48,513 bases of DNA, taken from NCBI GenBank assembly GCA_945869955.1, contig CAMBQP010000012.1:1-48513 (forward strand), given 5' to 3'. Origin of the DNA: Schlesneria paludicola DSM 18645 (lineage in GTDB: Bacteria > Planctomycetota > Planctomycetia > Planctomycetales > Planctomycetaceae). How positions within the stretch are numbered: position 1 is the first letter of the stretch; each line of letters opens with the position of its first letter. This document shows positions 19,338 to 27,211 of the stretch, one piece after another. The notes under the pieces are model-generated. The model worked only from the letters and a program-made list of their open reading frames with translations. It searched no databases and was not told where the DNA came from. The translations under genes and the position numbers were made by a program.

Positions 19338-19655
19338 AAAAGGTATCCGCTGATGAGGGGATTTCAGAAATGGTTGACAGTCAAGTCAAACGAGTTGTGC
19401 CAGTTGAACTCAGGCCCGCAAATCATATCCATTGCATCGTAGTCGAACACCAAAATCACGACAAGAGGCATCAGGAATTCCGAATTTGTGAGAATTGCGA
19501 ATTGGCTGGAAAGAGGCTTGATTGAGCAAGATTTAGCCGGGAAAGACCGGATTGAGCCGGGAATGAATTGTCTTCGATTCTTGGAATGAAATGGGACAAG
19601 ACAGTACGGTGATCCGAAAGTTCTCGACAAAAATCGTTTCGTTGTCAGAAACGGA
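19338..19655. other. Intergenic region upstream of prc
   Basis: 318 bases between two minus-strand genes. The half near prc holds a candidate promoter (19361-19389). The middle has an imperfect internal repeat (GGATTGAGCCGGGAA beside ATTGAGCAAGATTTAGCC, about 19519-19563). No gene or terminator seen. Confidence 0.4.
19361..19389 (-). promoter_or_regulatory. Candidate sigma70-type promoter of prc
   Basis: On the minus strand TTGACT (19389-19384) is followed, after exactly 17 bases, by TGAAAT (19366-19361), 24 bases before the prc start. The -35 matches five of six consensus bases and the -10 four. The short leader leaves little room for a ribosome binding site (AAAGG is nearby). Spacing is ideal but the -10 is weak. 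Confidence 0.4.
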
Positions 19656-21974
19656 TTACTTTTGCGAATCGCGAGCAATCGCCCGCGCCAGTTCTTCAAT
19701 CCGTTCGCGATTGATGTCGGATTCATGATTGGTCAGCCATTCGATTTCATCGCGTGCCTGCTGCCAACGTTGAGTTTCGTAGCTCAGGAAGGCTTTCACG
19801 AGGTGATCTTGTGCGGAATTGGGTGCCAGCACCAGAATGGCTTCCGTATACCGTAACATTCGATCCAACTCACGCAGTTCGTAGGCGGCATTGAATAAGT
19901 TTCGCAGGATCCGTTCCAAAGTCGCCTGCGAGGTGATCGAGTTAAGATAAGACTCTTTCCAGGGAGTCTCGCTTAACTCTTCGTATTTTGATTGTGCCTC
20001 CGCCGAGGTCAACCGGCGGCCACGCTCGAAAACATCAATCAGCTGCGTCCCCCCCGTCCGGGGTTCATGCCGTGCCAGAAAATGTCTCGGCATTCCCACG
20101 CCGACCACATTCAGGCCCAAGTGTCTGGCAATCTCGATATAGGCAACCGTCAGCGTGATCGGAAGCCCCTCGCGGTCATCAAGAACCTCGTTGATATAGC
20201 TATTCGATCGGTTATCGTAATCGGTCCGGCTCCCATGAAAACCTTGCTCATCGAACAAATAACGATTGAGGGCACTTAAACGATCGTCTTCGCTGGCATC
20301 CGCAGCGACTCCGCTGCCGGCTCGTTTGGCATGTCTTTCCACATCCTGGATGTAGCCCTCGATTTCCAGATCGGGGTTATCCAGCTTGGCGATCAGCAAC
20401 GCCCCGCGCAGTAAATCGACCGTTTCCGCCTGAATCACACTTTCGAGTTCCGCCAAGATTTTTTTGACGTGAATTTCGCTCGCCAGCCGCCTTACCGAGG
20501 CGGCTCGTGATTCGAGGGATTTCGCTTCAAGTTCAAGCAACTCGGCGACATTGGCCTCTTCCGTCGCCAAGGACTTTAGGGTTGAGGCTTTGGCGAGTTC
20601 ATCGTTGAGCGTTAATCCATCGACCGCCTTGGTAACCCGCGAGACCAACTCGTCCGAGGCACGGGGTTCGCTGAGGTTGTCACCAATGCGAAACCCTTTG
20701 AATTCCGCTTCCGTTTGTCGGAACTTACACAAACCGACTTTTCCCGTCTTGTAGGTATCATCTTTTGTTTCAAAGACCAGCACTCCATTGAGGTAGCACA
20801 AAATCCGCTCGGATTCGACACGGACTTTTAGGGCGTTCCAACCCTCTTTTTTGAGTGCCGGCGAACGAATTTCACTCAGAACCGCCCACGAGTACACGTC
20901 AGCACCATCAAAACGACTGAGCCGCATGTTCCCGCTGCTGGGGTAAAAACCGTAATGTCGGTCGCCGCCATCCGCATGAAAAGCAAGTCCTGCCGCTCCG
21001 TCACCCGGTGTGAATTTGACTTGGACAGCGACTTCATACGGGACCTCCCGCGGAATTTCGGCGGCGAGGCACAGTGCGCGGCCACCAAAGCCTCCACCAC
21101 GACCATCGACGGCAATCTGGCCCGCTCGCTGCCGCCAACGGGCACCGGGGAGAACCAGCCATTCATCGGGATCCATGGCACCGATGGTCAGCCACCGGCT
21201 CATCGGAATCGGATTGGGTTTTACGAGTAATGGTTTCAGGGAATTCACGGCAATGGCAAAGCCGAGATTTTCGGTCTTCAGAGATTTCAAGGTTAACAGA
21301 CCATGCACACGTCCTTGCAGATCGAGCAGCGGGCCTCCGCTATTACCCCGTTCGATTGGCAAGGCAATTTGCAGCATCGATCGGCCTTCAATTTCCCGCC
21401 GACCCGAGAGAACGCCACTCACAACACTCCGCTCAAGCCCTAGCGGATTGCCGATCGCGACCACAGCCTGCCCTTCTTGCAATTCGTCAGAATTTCCCAG
21501 CGGCAGCACGGGAAGTTCCTTGGCATCAATCTTGAGGATCGCCAGGTCTTGCGAGCGTTCTGTTGCGTGAACGGCGACAACATCAAACTTGCGACCGTCA
21601 TGTAATTCGACCTGAATCGGACGTGCTTCACCGATCACATGCAAATTGGTCGCAATCAAACCCTCGCTCGTCAGAATGAAACCCGCCCCCAACCCCTGAC
21701 GCTGGCCATCGCGCCCTGTAAACGTCACGACCACAACCGATTTCTTGGCTTGAAGAGCCAATTCCTGAACGGATTTGTCTTTTGGTAAACTGGCTGCCGC
21801 ATCGACAGACACAGGCGATTGGATTTCCGGGGGGGCCGTCGGTTGGCCCGCTTGTGGTCCTTGCGAAACCTGATCGTCCGACCACAGGGACTGGGACCAC
21901 AGGGACTGGGATGCGAGCGCGAGGATCACAACACAAGAGACATTCAAGCCTGAACAGCGAGCGTGACCAATCAT
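19656..21974 (-). CDS. Trypsin-like protease fused to a lectin-like and a SirB1/transglutaminase-like domain
   Basis: A 772-residue secreted protein. After a signal peptide (about 1-32) comes a DegP-like trypsin domain (about 70-255) with an intact triad: His112 in TNLHVIG, Asp143 in SQDLAIL, Ser212 in GNSGGPL. No PDZ domain follows. Residues about 265-430 look like a concanavalin/DUF1080-like jelly roll (YGFYPSSGNMRLSRFDGADV, WNALKVRVESERILCYLNG). Next is a helical Ala/Glu-rich linker, then a SirB1-like domain (about 515-670) with NSYINEVLDDREGLPITLTV and VGVGMPRHFLARHE, and a TPR-like end (about 690-760). SirB1 domains are transglutaminase-fold proteins of unclear activity, normally separate small cytosolic proteins. 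The signal peptide carries a 15-bp duplication (SQSLW twice). Function is unknown; a quality-control protease is a guess. Confidence 0.85.
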   Translation of the reverse strand: MIGHARCSGLNVSCVVILALASQSLWSQSLWSDDQVSQGPQAGQPTAPPEIQSPVSVDAAASLPKDKSVQELALQAKKSVVVVTFTGRDGQRQGLGAGFILTSEGLIATNLHVIGEARPIQVELHDGRKFDVVAVHATERSQDLAILKIDAKELPVLPLGNSDELQEGQAVVAIGNPLGLERSVVSGVLSGRREIEGRSMLQIALPIERGNSGGPLLDLQGRVHGLLTLKSLKTENLGFAIAVNSLKPLLVKPNPIPMSRWLTIGAMDPDEWLVLPGARWRQRAGQIAVDGRGGGFGGRALCLAAEIPREVPYEVAVQVKFTPGDGAAGLAFHADGGDRHYGFYPSSGNMRLSRFDGADVYSWAVLSEIRSPALKKEGWNALKVRVESERILCYLNGVLVFETKDDTYKTGKVGLCKFRQTEAEFKGFRIGDNLSEPRASDELVSRVTKAVDGLTLNDELAKASTLKSLATEEANVAELLELEAKSLESRAASVRRLASEIHVKKILAELESVIQAETVDLLRGALLIAKLDNPDLEIEGYIQDVERHAKRAGSGVAADASEDDRLSALNRYLFDEQGFHGSRTDYDNRSNSYINEVLDDREGLPITLTVAYIEIARHLGLNVVGVGMPRHFLARHEPRTGGTQLIDVFERGRRLTSAEAQSKYEELSETPWKESYLNSITSQATLERILRNLFNAAYELRELDRMLRYTEAILVLAPNSAQDHLVKAFLSYETQRWQQARDEIEWLTNHESDINRERIEELARAIARDSQK
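21880..21909. repeat. 15-bp perfect tandem duplication in a signal-peptide region
   Basis: GACCACAGGGACTGG occurs twice in direct succession (21880-21894 and 21895-21909). It gives the in-frame SQSLWSQSLW of the protease-SirB1 fusion just after its hydrophobic core, so the copy number changes the leader length by five residues. Confidence 0.85.
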
Positions 21975-22212
21975 CAGACGATCCTCAAATCAAGGGCTCG
22001 AACCGTGTTTATCGACCGCACGCGGATTCTAAGCATCCCGATCCGCTCCGTCCAATGAAGCCTCCCGGTTTTACGGCGATGTTCAATCTTCGGCCAACGG
22101 TTTTTCATGACCGGCTGCCATTGTTACGATGTCGGATGTTCCCCTGTCCGATCACCAATTTCCCGAATCGAGTCAAATTCCATCGATTCGAAAGCCAACG
22201 GAACCGCAAAAG

Positions 22213-22710
22213 ATGACATCCTCACCATTCGAAATTCGGCCAGCGGTCCCAGAAGATTGGGAAGTGATCGCCGATTTGAATACGCGATTGGCAGCCGAAA
22301 CCGAAGGGCTCGAACTGGTTCCAGCCGTCATCGGGGCAGGAGTTCGGGAATTATTGAAAAATCCGCACTACGGCCGGTATTTCGTGGCCGTCTCCGCTGG
22401 CCGTGTGATCGGACAAATCATGCATACTTCGGAATGGAGTGACTGGAGGAATGGCGAAATTTGGTGGTTGCAGAGCGTCTACGTGCATCCTGACTTTCGG
22501 CAACAGGGTGTTTTTCGGCAACTGCACGCTTACTTGGAAGAGCTCGCCCGGTGCAGCCCAACCGTGATTGGCCTACGTCTTTACGCCGAACAGTCCAATT
22601 CCAACGCCTTGAGCGTCTATCATTCCCTGGGGCTCGAACAAACCGGATATATTGTCCTGGAACGGTTTCTGCGGAACTCACTGCAAAAAATGGAGCGAAG
22701 CGAAGGGTGA
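22213..22710 (+). CDS. GNAT family N-acetyltransferase
   Basis: A 166-residue acetyltransferase from the ATG at 22213 (an open frame reaches back to 22129, but the domain begins at FEIRPAVPEDW, typical right after the start). The acetyl-CoA-binding motif A is visible as VYVHPDFRQQGVFRQL, and the later motif B as LRLYAEQSNSNALSVYHSLGL, with the usual Tyr (VYHSLGL). The substrate is not recognisable; it could be a small amine, an amino acid or a protein N-terminus. It is divergent from the protease-SirB1 gene and precedes purF, 335 bases away, without evident linkage. Confidence 0.88.
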   Translation: MTSSPFEIRPAVPEDWEVIADLNTRLAAETEGLELVPAVIGAGVRELLKNPHYGRYFVAVSAGRVIGQIMHTSEWSDWRNGEIWWLQSVYVHPDFRQQGVFRQLHAYLEELARCSPTVIGLRLYAEQSNSNALSVYHSLGLEQTGYIVLERFLRNSLQKMERSEG

Positions 22711-23045
22711 GGTTTTGATTTTGGGGCATCCATTCCAGTCTGTTCGGCTGATGGAATCCCGAATATTTCGCACGGGCGAAAATCCATCATGGGTGGGTTG
22801 GTCTACGAGTGAAGAAGGAGTATCATCCTGTCTTCGTGCGAATGAGCACACACGGAATGAATTTCGAAAGAGCGTCAATCTCTGGCCGAAGACGTGGATG
22901 TGTGTACTGTTTTGATCGATACAATCCGGGAACGTTTTTTCGCCTGATCCAAGTGGATTCGGCCCTGTTTTGAAGCCAGATTCCAAATTCGTTTTGTGTT
23001 GGTTTCTTCGCGGTGAAATGAAAAGTCTTCCCTCAAGGACATGCT
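22711..23045. other. Intergenic region upstream of purF
   Basis: 335 bases. Only the last part is informative: AAGGA at 23035-23039 lies six bases before the GTG start of purF. I see no riboswitch or purine-box-like structure, no promoter I would defend and no gene; the frames open here lack a ribosome binding site. Confidence 0.4.
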
Positions 23046-24647
23046 GTGGCCGACCTCTATCATGAGTGTGGAATTGCCGCGATTTATCATTTGCCGGGTG
23101 AGACCAGCCGAATGGCTCCCAAGCAAAATCCTGGACAGGTGTCGCGTCACATGTCGCGACTGTTGCTCGAAATTCAAAACCGTGGGCAACTTGCCGCCGG
23201 GATGACGGTTTATCGACCTGGGCATCCGCAATTGCTTGATACCTACAAAGATGTCGGCACCGTAACCGAGGTCTTCCACCTCAATCACCAGAATGAGGCG
23301 ACGGCCCTGATGGACCGCTACGCGGGACCAGCGGCGATTGGCCATGTTCGTTATGCAACCTGCGGCGCGGATGATCGCGGCAATGCCCAGCCATTCGAGC
23401 GTCACCATATCGAGAAGCATAAATGGTTCGCGTTTGGCTTCAATGGCCAGTTAGCAAACTACACACAACTTAAAGACGAGATCCTGTCGGTACCGAACTT
23501 TCATCTCGCACGGGATACGGACACCGAAGTGCTGATGCATATCATCTCACAACTGTTGTCCGGTGATCGTCAGCCCACCTTGCTGGAAGTCCTTTCGCAT
23601 CTCAGCGAGCGATTAGACGGTGCCTGGAACGTCGTCTTTCTCAATGCACTTGGCGAAATGTTCGTCGCGCGGGACCCGCTGGGAATCAGGCCACTTTGCT
23701 ACGCGGTCGAGGGGTCTTTATTTGCCGCCGCCAGCGAAAGCGTCGCTTTGGCTAATCTGGGATTCAAACAGGATTCCATCAAAAACGTTCCACCTGGACA
23801 CGCAGTGCTCATCCAGAATGGAAAACTGGAAGTCAAACAGTTTGTGGCCAGTCCTCGACGTGCCCATTGCTTTTTTGAGTGGATCTATTTCGCCAACGTC
23901 GCCAGCACACTCGACGAACGAAGTGTCTACCTGACGCGCAAACGTCTCGGCGAGGAATTGGCAAAACAAGAACGAAACAATCCCGTCTGTCCACTGGATG
24001 ATGGAGATACGATTGTCGTTCCGGTTCCCGATACCGCCAAGGCGGCGGCCGACAGCATGGCCTACACGCTTCGCATCCCCTGTCTCGAAGGGTTGATCCG
24101 CAATCGTTATATGGGGCGAACGTTCATTGATGGAGCCAATCGCGAAGATAAGGCCCGCATGAAATACACCCCTCTTCCCGAAGTGCTCGCAGGAAAACGT
24201 GTGCTCCTCGTCGAAGATACGATTGTCAGATCCACCACGATGAAGGTGCTGATTTCACAGTTGCGGGATCGTGGGGGTGTGCGCGAGGTTCATGTTCGCG
24301 TCGCTTGCCCTCCGATTTTGGCACCGTGCTTTTACGGCATTGATATGTCCACCACCAGTCAATTATTTGCCCCGAAATTCATGAGTGCCAATGATACATT
24401 GACCCCGGAGATCGAGCAGCTCATGGCGGATGCGATTGGTGCGGACAGCTTGCGATTCTTGTCCCGAAGTGCCATTGCCCGCAGCGTCGACTTGCCCGGC
24501 AGTTCACTCTGTCAGGCTTGTATCGACGGGCGGTATCCGACTGAAGCGGGGACCCGATTGTACCAGGCAGATATTAGTCAAACCGGTCCGGCGGCCTGTT
24601 CCACCACCCGCGTGTTTGATTTACCTCGTCCAATCAGTGCGCAGTAG
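23046..24647 (+). CDS. purF: Amidophosphoribosyltransferase (PurF), iron-sulfur type
   Basis: First committed step of purine synthesis: PRPP plus glutamine to phosphoribosylamine. 533 residues, GTG start supported by AAGGA six bases before. The nucleophile is Cys8 in [10 protein letters not shown], so a seven-residue propeptide must be removed as in Bacillus subtilis PurF. The glutaminase part has NRGQLAAG and GHVRYATCG; the PRPP-binding motif is [14 protein letters not shown] (about 387-400). Four cysteines matching the B. subtilis [4Fe-4S] ligands are present: Cys275 ([10 protein letters not shown]), Cys428 (APCFYGID) and Cys489/492 ([12 protein letters not shown]). A short insertion after about residue 18 delays the first glutaminase motif. 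purM is 20 kb away. Confidence 0.95.
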   Translation: MADLYHECGIAAIYHLPGETSRMAPKQNPGQVSRHMSRLLLEIQNRGQLAAGMTVYRPGHPQLLDTYKDVGTVTEVFHLNHQNEATALMDRYAGPAAIGHVRYATCGADDRGNAQPFERHHIEKHKWFAFGFNGQLANYTQLKDEILSVPNFHLARDTDTEVLMHIISQLLSGDRQPTLLEVLSHLSERLDGAWNVVFLNALGEMFVARDPLGIRPLCYAVEGSLFAAASESVALANLGFKQDSIKNVPPGHAVLIQNGKLEVKQFVASPRRAHCFFEWIYFANVASTLDERSVYLTRKRLGEELAKQERNNPVCPLDDGDTIVVPVPDTAKAAADSMAYTLRIPCLEGLIRNRYMGRTFIDGANREDKARMKYTPLPEVLAGKRVLLVEDTIVRSTTMKVLISQLRDRGGVREVHVRVACPPILAPCFYGIDMSTTSQLFAPKFMSANDTLTPEIEQLMADAIGADSLRFLSRSAIARSVDLPGSSLCQACIDGRYPTEAGTRLYQADISQTGPAACSTTRVFDLPRPISAQ

Positions 24648-24660
24648 ACGTAGGCTTCAC

Positions 24661-24704
24661 AGTCAACTCAACGCTGTAGCCAACTCAACCGAGTCAACTC
24701 AATT
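24661..24704. repeat. Three imperfect copies of AGTCAACTCAA between convergent genes
   Basis: AGTCAACTCAA (24661-24671), a variant CCAACTCAACC (24680-24690) and AGTCAACTCAA again (24692-24702), about 15-16 bases apart. They lie between the purF stop and the ROK gene end; the last copy overlaps the final codons of the ROK gene. Confidence 0.6.
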
Positions 24705-25652
24705 GCCGCGAGCCAGCGCCAACGCACCGTGAACCACGACAGTCTCACCCAGTTCTGCGGGGACCAATCGATAAGCATTGCGCAGCGGTGGGAAAACATA
24801 TTGTTGGACTGCGGTTCTGAGCGGTGCAAAGAAGACCTCTTCACCGACCAGCGACACGCCTCCCCCCACCACGACCACTTCGGGTGCAACCAGCGTGATC
24901 AACTGTGCGATCCCCCAGCCGAGCACCTGAGTTGCCTTGCGATACTGCTCTCTTGCCAACAGATTCCCGGCGACGGCGGCTTCCCCAATCGATTTTGTCG
25001 TCAAGCAGAGAAAATCGCCGTGACAGCGTTCACGAAGATCTTGAAAATCGCGAGTTGCGTCGCCAGCGATCCGCAGCGCTTCCAGTCGCCCTTGCGTCGC
25101 GAGAGCGATCCCGGGTCCGGCGGCCTGTGATTCGATGGTTTGCTTCGAGGTGACACAATCGAGGCCCGGTCGCAGGTGCCCGATTTCCGCAGAGGCCGGG
25201 CGATCGGTTCCATGGATTTGTCGATCGAAAACCAGTCCACCACCAATTCCCGTCCCAACGGTCACATAAAAAACGCTGCGAGCTCCTCGACCTGCCCCGA
25301 AATTGGCTTCGGCCAAAGCGGCCACATCACAATCATTACCCAGTTTGGTGGGGACACCGAGTTCCGTCTCGGTCCACTGACTGAGCGGAAAATCGTCCCA
25401 GCCTGCCACCTGATGACTGGTCTGAACAATCCCGCGTGAGCCAAAAATCGGACCCCCGAAACCATAAGCCGCCCGCTGCACCTGATGGTCCGCTACGAGC
25501 TTCCGGCCCACCTCGCGAATTTGTTCTCGAATCCCCTGGCCACCACGAGCGATATCGACATCCCGTCGTTCGAGAGCGACGAAATCAGAACCGTCCCCTA
25601 GACCAACTCCCAGTTGCAACTTGGTCCCACCGATTTCAATTCCCAGAAACAT
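24699..25652 (-). CDS. ROK family sugar kinase/glucokinase-like protein without the zinc motif
   Basis: A 317-residue protein, start at 25652 because the ATP-binding motif MFLGIEIGGTKLQLGV opens the domain there (two further Met lie up to nine codons upstream). The ROK phosphate loops are present: LGNDCDVAALAEANFGAG with the catalytic Asp, and TVGTGIGGGLVFD. ASAEIGHLRPGLDC is the expected place of the zinc-binding motif CxCGxxGCxE, but only one Cys is there, so the structural zinc is missing, as in some ROK proteins. It probably phosphorylates a hexose or N-acetyl-hexosamine; the exact sugar is not readable. It is convergent with purF. Confidence 0.85.
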   Translation of the reverse strand: MFLGIEIGGTKLQLGVGLGDGSDFVALERRDVDIARGGQGIREQIREVGRKLVADHQVQRAAYGFGGPIFGSRGIVQTSHQVAGWDDFPLSQWTETELGVPTKLGNDCDVAALAEANFGAGRGARSVFYVTVGTGIGGGLVFDRQIHGTDRPASAEIGHLRPGLDCVTSKQTIESQAAGPGIALATQGRLEALRIAGDATRDFQDLRERCHGDFLCLTTKSIGEAAVAGNLLAREQYRKATQVLGWGIAQLITLVAPEVVVVGGGVSLVGEEVFFAPLRTAVQQYVFPPLRNAYRLVPAELGETVVVHGALALARGN

Positions 25653-25796
25653 ACGCAAGATCATCCTTGAATGTGCCACTCAGAGCATGGACCACCCTCA
25701 TCAGATGGCCCTCGAATGGCGATTTTGGGGCTTCAACCCGAGCAACTCGAACCCAAAAGAATTCCCCAGACAACTTTTGTTGGCCGGGAAAGCATA

Positions 25797-25839
25797 GTAA
25801 TAAAAGCAGGCTCTGCATCGGTTCAATGCAGAGCCTGCT
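25797..25839 (-). terminator. Intrinsic terminator of the Cys/Tyr-rich protein gene
   Basis: A perfect 14-bp inverted repeat: AGCAGGCTCTGCAT at 25805-25818 and ATGCAGAGCCTGCT at 25826-25839, seven-base loop. Read on the minus strand it begins 17 bases after the stop of the gene at 25857-26870 and is followed at once by TTTTATTA. Both strength and position are those of a rho-independent terminator. Confidence 0.88.
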
Positions 25840-25856
25840 CCAGGTGCGGATCAAAC

Positions 25857-26870
25857 TCAGTTACGAGCCAATTCGGCGGGACGTGTGGATTCGACCGTAG
25901 TCGCGGGACGCTGCGGGGTCTTCGCAACAGAGGAGAGCTTACTTTGCTTAGTCACAATCTGCATCCGCTCACGTGGAACGATCGCACGACTGGTCAGCCG
26001 TCGTTCAATTTGCAGGGCTTGAGGTTCGGTTTCTTTAAATGACCCATTGGCGTCGTGGTTCTGAATCGAAGTCCCCCCCTCGCCCTGACCAGGAATCGAC
26101 AGCACAGGCTTGCGGTTTTCTTCTTCGGTCGGAAGGTTCGAAGGAGCTGTTCGGCCACGATTGATCGGTGTCTGAAAATTGTTGGGGTTTGCCGAGTCCG
26201 ATTCAATCGACATTTGCTTCCGCCGTGCCGGAACTTCTTCCTCGAGGTAGGTGCTCGGTCTGAATGGTTCGGGAATGTAATCCGCATTCTGCCGTTTCAA
26301 AAATCGCTCGGTCTGTTTTTCGCGATGATCCAACTCTTCGATTTTCCGCTCCAGATCCCGGATGCGGCTGGTTTCTCCCCGCGCATTATGATTGGAATCG
26401 GGTACTGGTCCAGAAATACCCGCCGGACCGTAGCCGCTGGTGGTGGATCCAGAGTTCACATTGCAGTTTGAACAATTCGCACCGGTCGAGCAATTGCCCG
26501 AGCCACACGTTGAACAAGCTGCAGACGCATATCCCTCATTGCCCATTACGGGACCGTAATAGGCCGCTTGGCTACACGAATTGCACCCGGATCCGCTCGT
26601 GGAATACTGGGCCATCGACACAGGCGCGTAGGACACATTGTAGGGTGCATAGCCGACCGAATACGGCGCATAGCCTGCGGAATAGGCAGGAGCGTAGCCG
26701 ACTGACATCGGATATCCACCGCCACCACCGCCGTACATGCTGCCAACGGGGCCAAAAATGGCATCGTAAACCCAGGGGATAACGCCCGCTTGGCTTTCGA
26801 CGGGAGATCCGATTGCAAAGCCAACCCCCGATACCAATACGAGTACAAGTTTTGCAAAACGAGCCATCAT
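25857..26870 (-). CDS. Secreted Tyr/Gly/Cys-rich repeat protein, function unknown
   Basis: A 337-residue protein. The signal peptide (MMARFAKLVLVLVSGVGFAIGS) is followed by a region rich in Gly and Tyr with a loose GYAPY repeat (about 55-85, such as SAGYAPYSVGYAPYNVSYAP), then a Cys-rich zone with CNSC, CSTC and CSNC pairs (about 97-135). The second half is charged and helical (about 165-200, RIRDLERKIEELDHREKQTERF looks like a coiled coil), then a low-complexity Pro/Ser/Arg tail. I do not recognise a named family; this composition suits a cell-surface or wall-associated protein cross-linked by disulfides. It has its own promoter and terminator, so it is a single-gene unit. Role is inference only. 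Confidence 0.75.
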   Translation of the reverse strand: MMARFAKLVLVLVSGVGFAIGSPVESQAGVIPWVYDAIFGPVGSMYGGGGGGYPMSVGYAPAYSAGYAPYSVGYAPYNVSYAPVSMAQYSTSGSGCNSCSQAAYYGPVMGNEGYASAACSTCGSGNCSTGANCSNCNVNSGSTTSGYGPAGISGPVPDSNHNARGETSRIRDLERKIEELDHREKQTERFLKRQNADYIPEPFRPSTYLEEEVPARRKQMSIESDSANPNNFQTPINRGRTAPSNLPTEEENRKPVLSIPGQGEGGTSIQNHDANGSFKETEPQALQIERRLTSRAIVPRERMQIVTKQSKLSSVAKTPQRPATTVESTRPAELARN

Positions 26871-26996
26871 AGAAATTACCCTCTCACGAAGACATTAAGA
26901 TCAACAGCCTTGAGCGCCGAACCTCCCTGACGCAGACCATTCATCACACGGATCCCACCGTGCTTTAACCGCAACTCACATTCTTCCACAATTCCG

Positions 26997-27025
26997 TTTT
27001 AACGAGCGCAACCAAGCGGTGTCAA
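26997..27025 (-). promoter_or_regulatory. Promoter of the Cys/Tyr-rich protein gene
   Basis: On the minus strand a perfect TTGACA (27025-27020) is followed, after 17 bases, by TTAAAA (27002-26997; TAAAAC one base on is slightly better). The gene starts about 125 bases downstream, with GAGAGGG before its ATG. The -35 is full consensus, the -10 moderate. The long leader could be regulated. Confidence 0.6.
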
Positions 27026-27149
27026 CGAGTTCACTTTCAAGAATCAGAAAATTCTAATGATCGGGCTCATTCATCAGAATCCCATCGACGTGTATTCAAG
27101 ACGTTTCTATTGCCGATTTTCAACCAATACTTGTCATCCCTGCCATGCG

Positions 27150-27189
27150 GAAATGAAAACAGCCCGGTCGAATCAATCAACCGGACTGT
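27150..27189 (-). terminator. Intrinsic terminator of clpC
   Basis: Inverted repeat: ACCGGACTGT (27180-27189) and ACAGCCCGGT (27159-27168), one G-U pair, 11-base loop. On the minus strand it begins about 22 bases after the clpC stop and is followed by TTTTCATTT. The opposite strand also ends in a T run, so it may act both ways, but there is no gene upstream on that strand. Confidence 0.82.
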
Positions 27190-27211
27190 TTTTTGAAAAA
27201 CCGCAATTACA

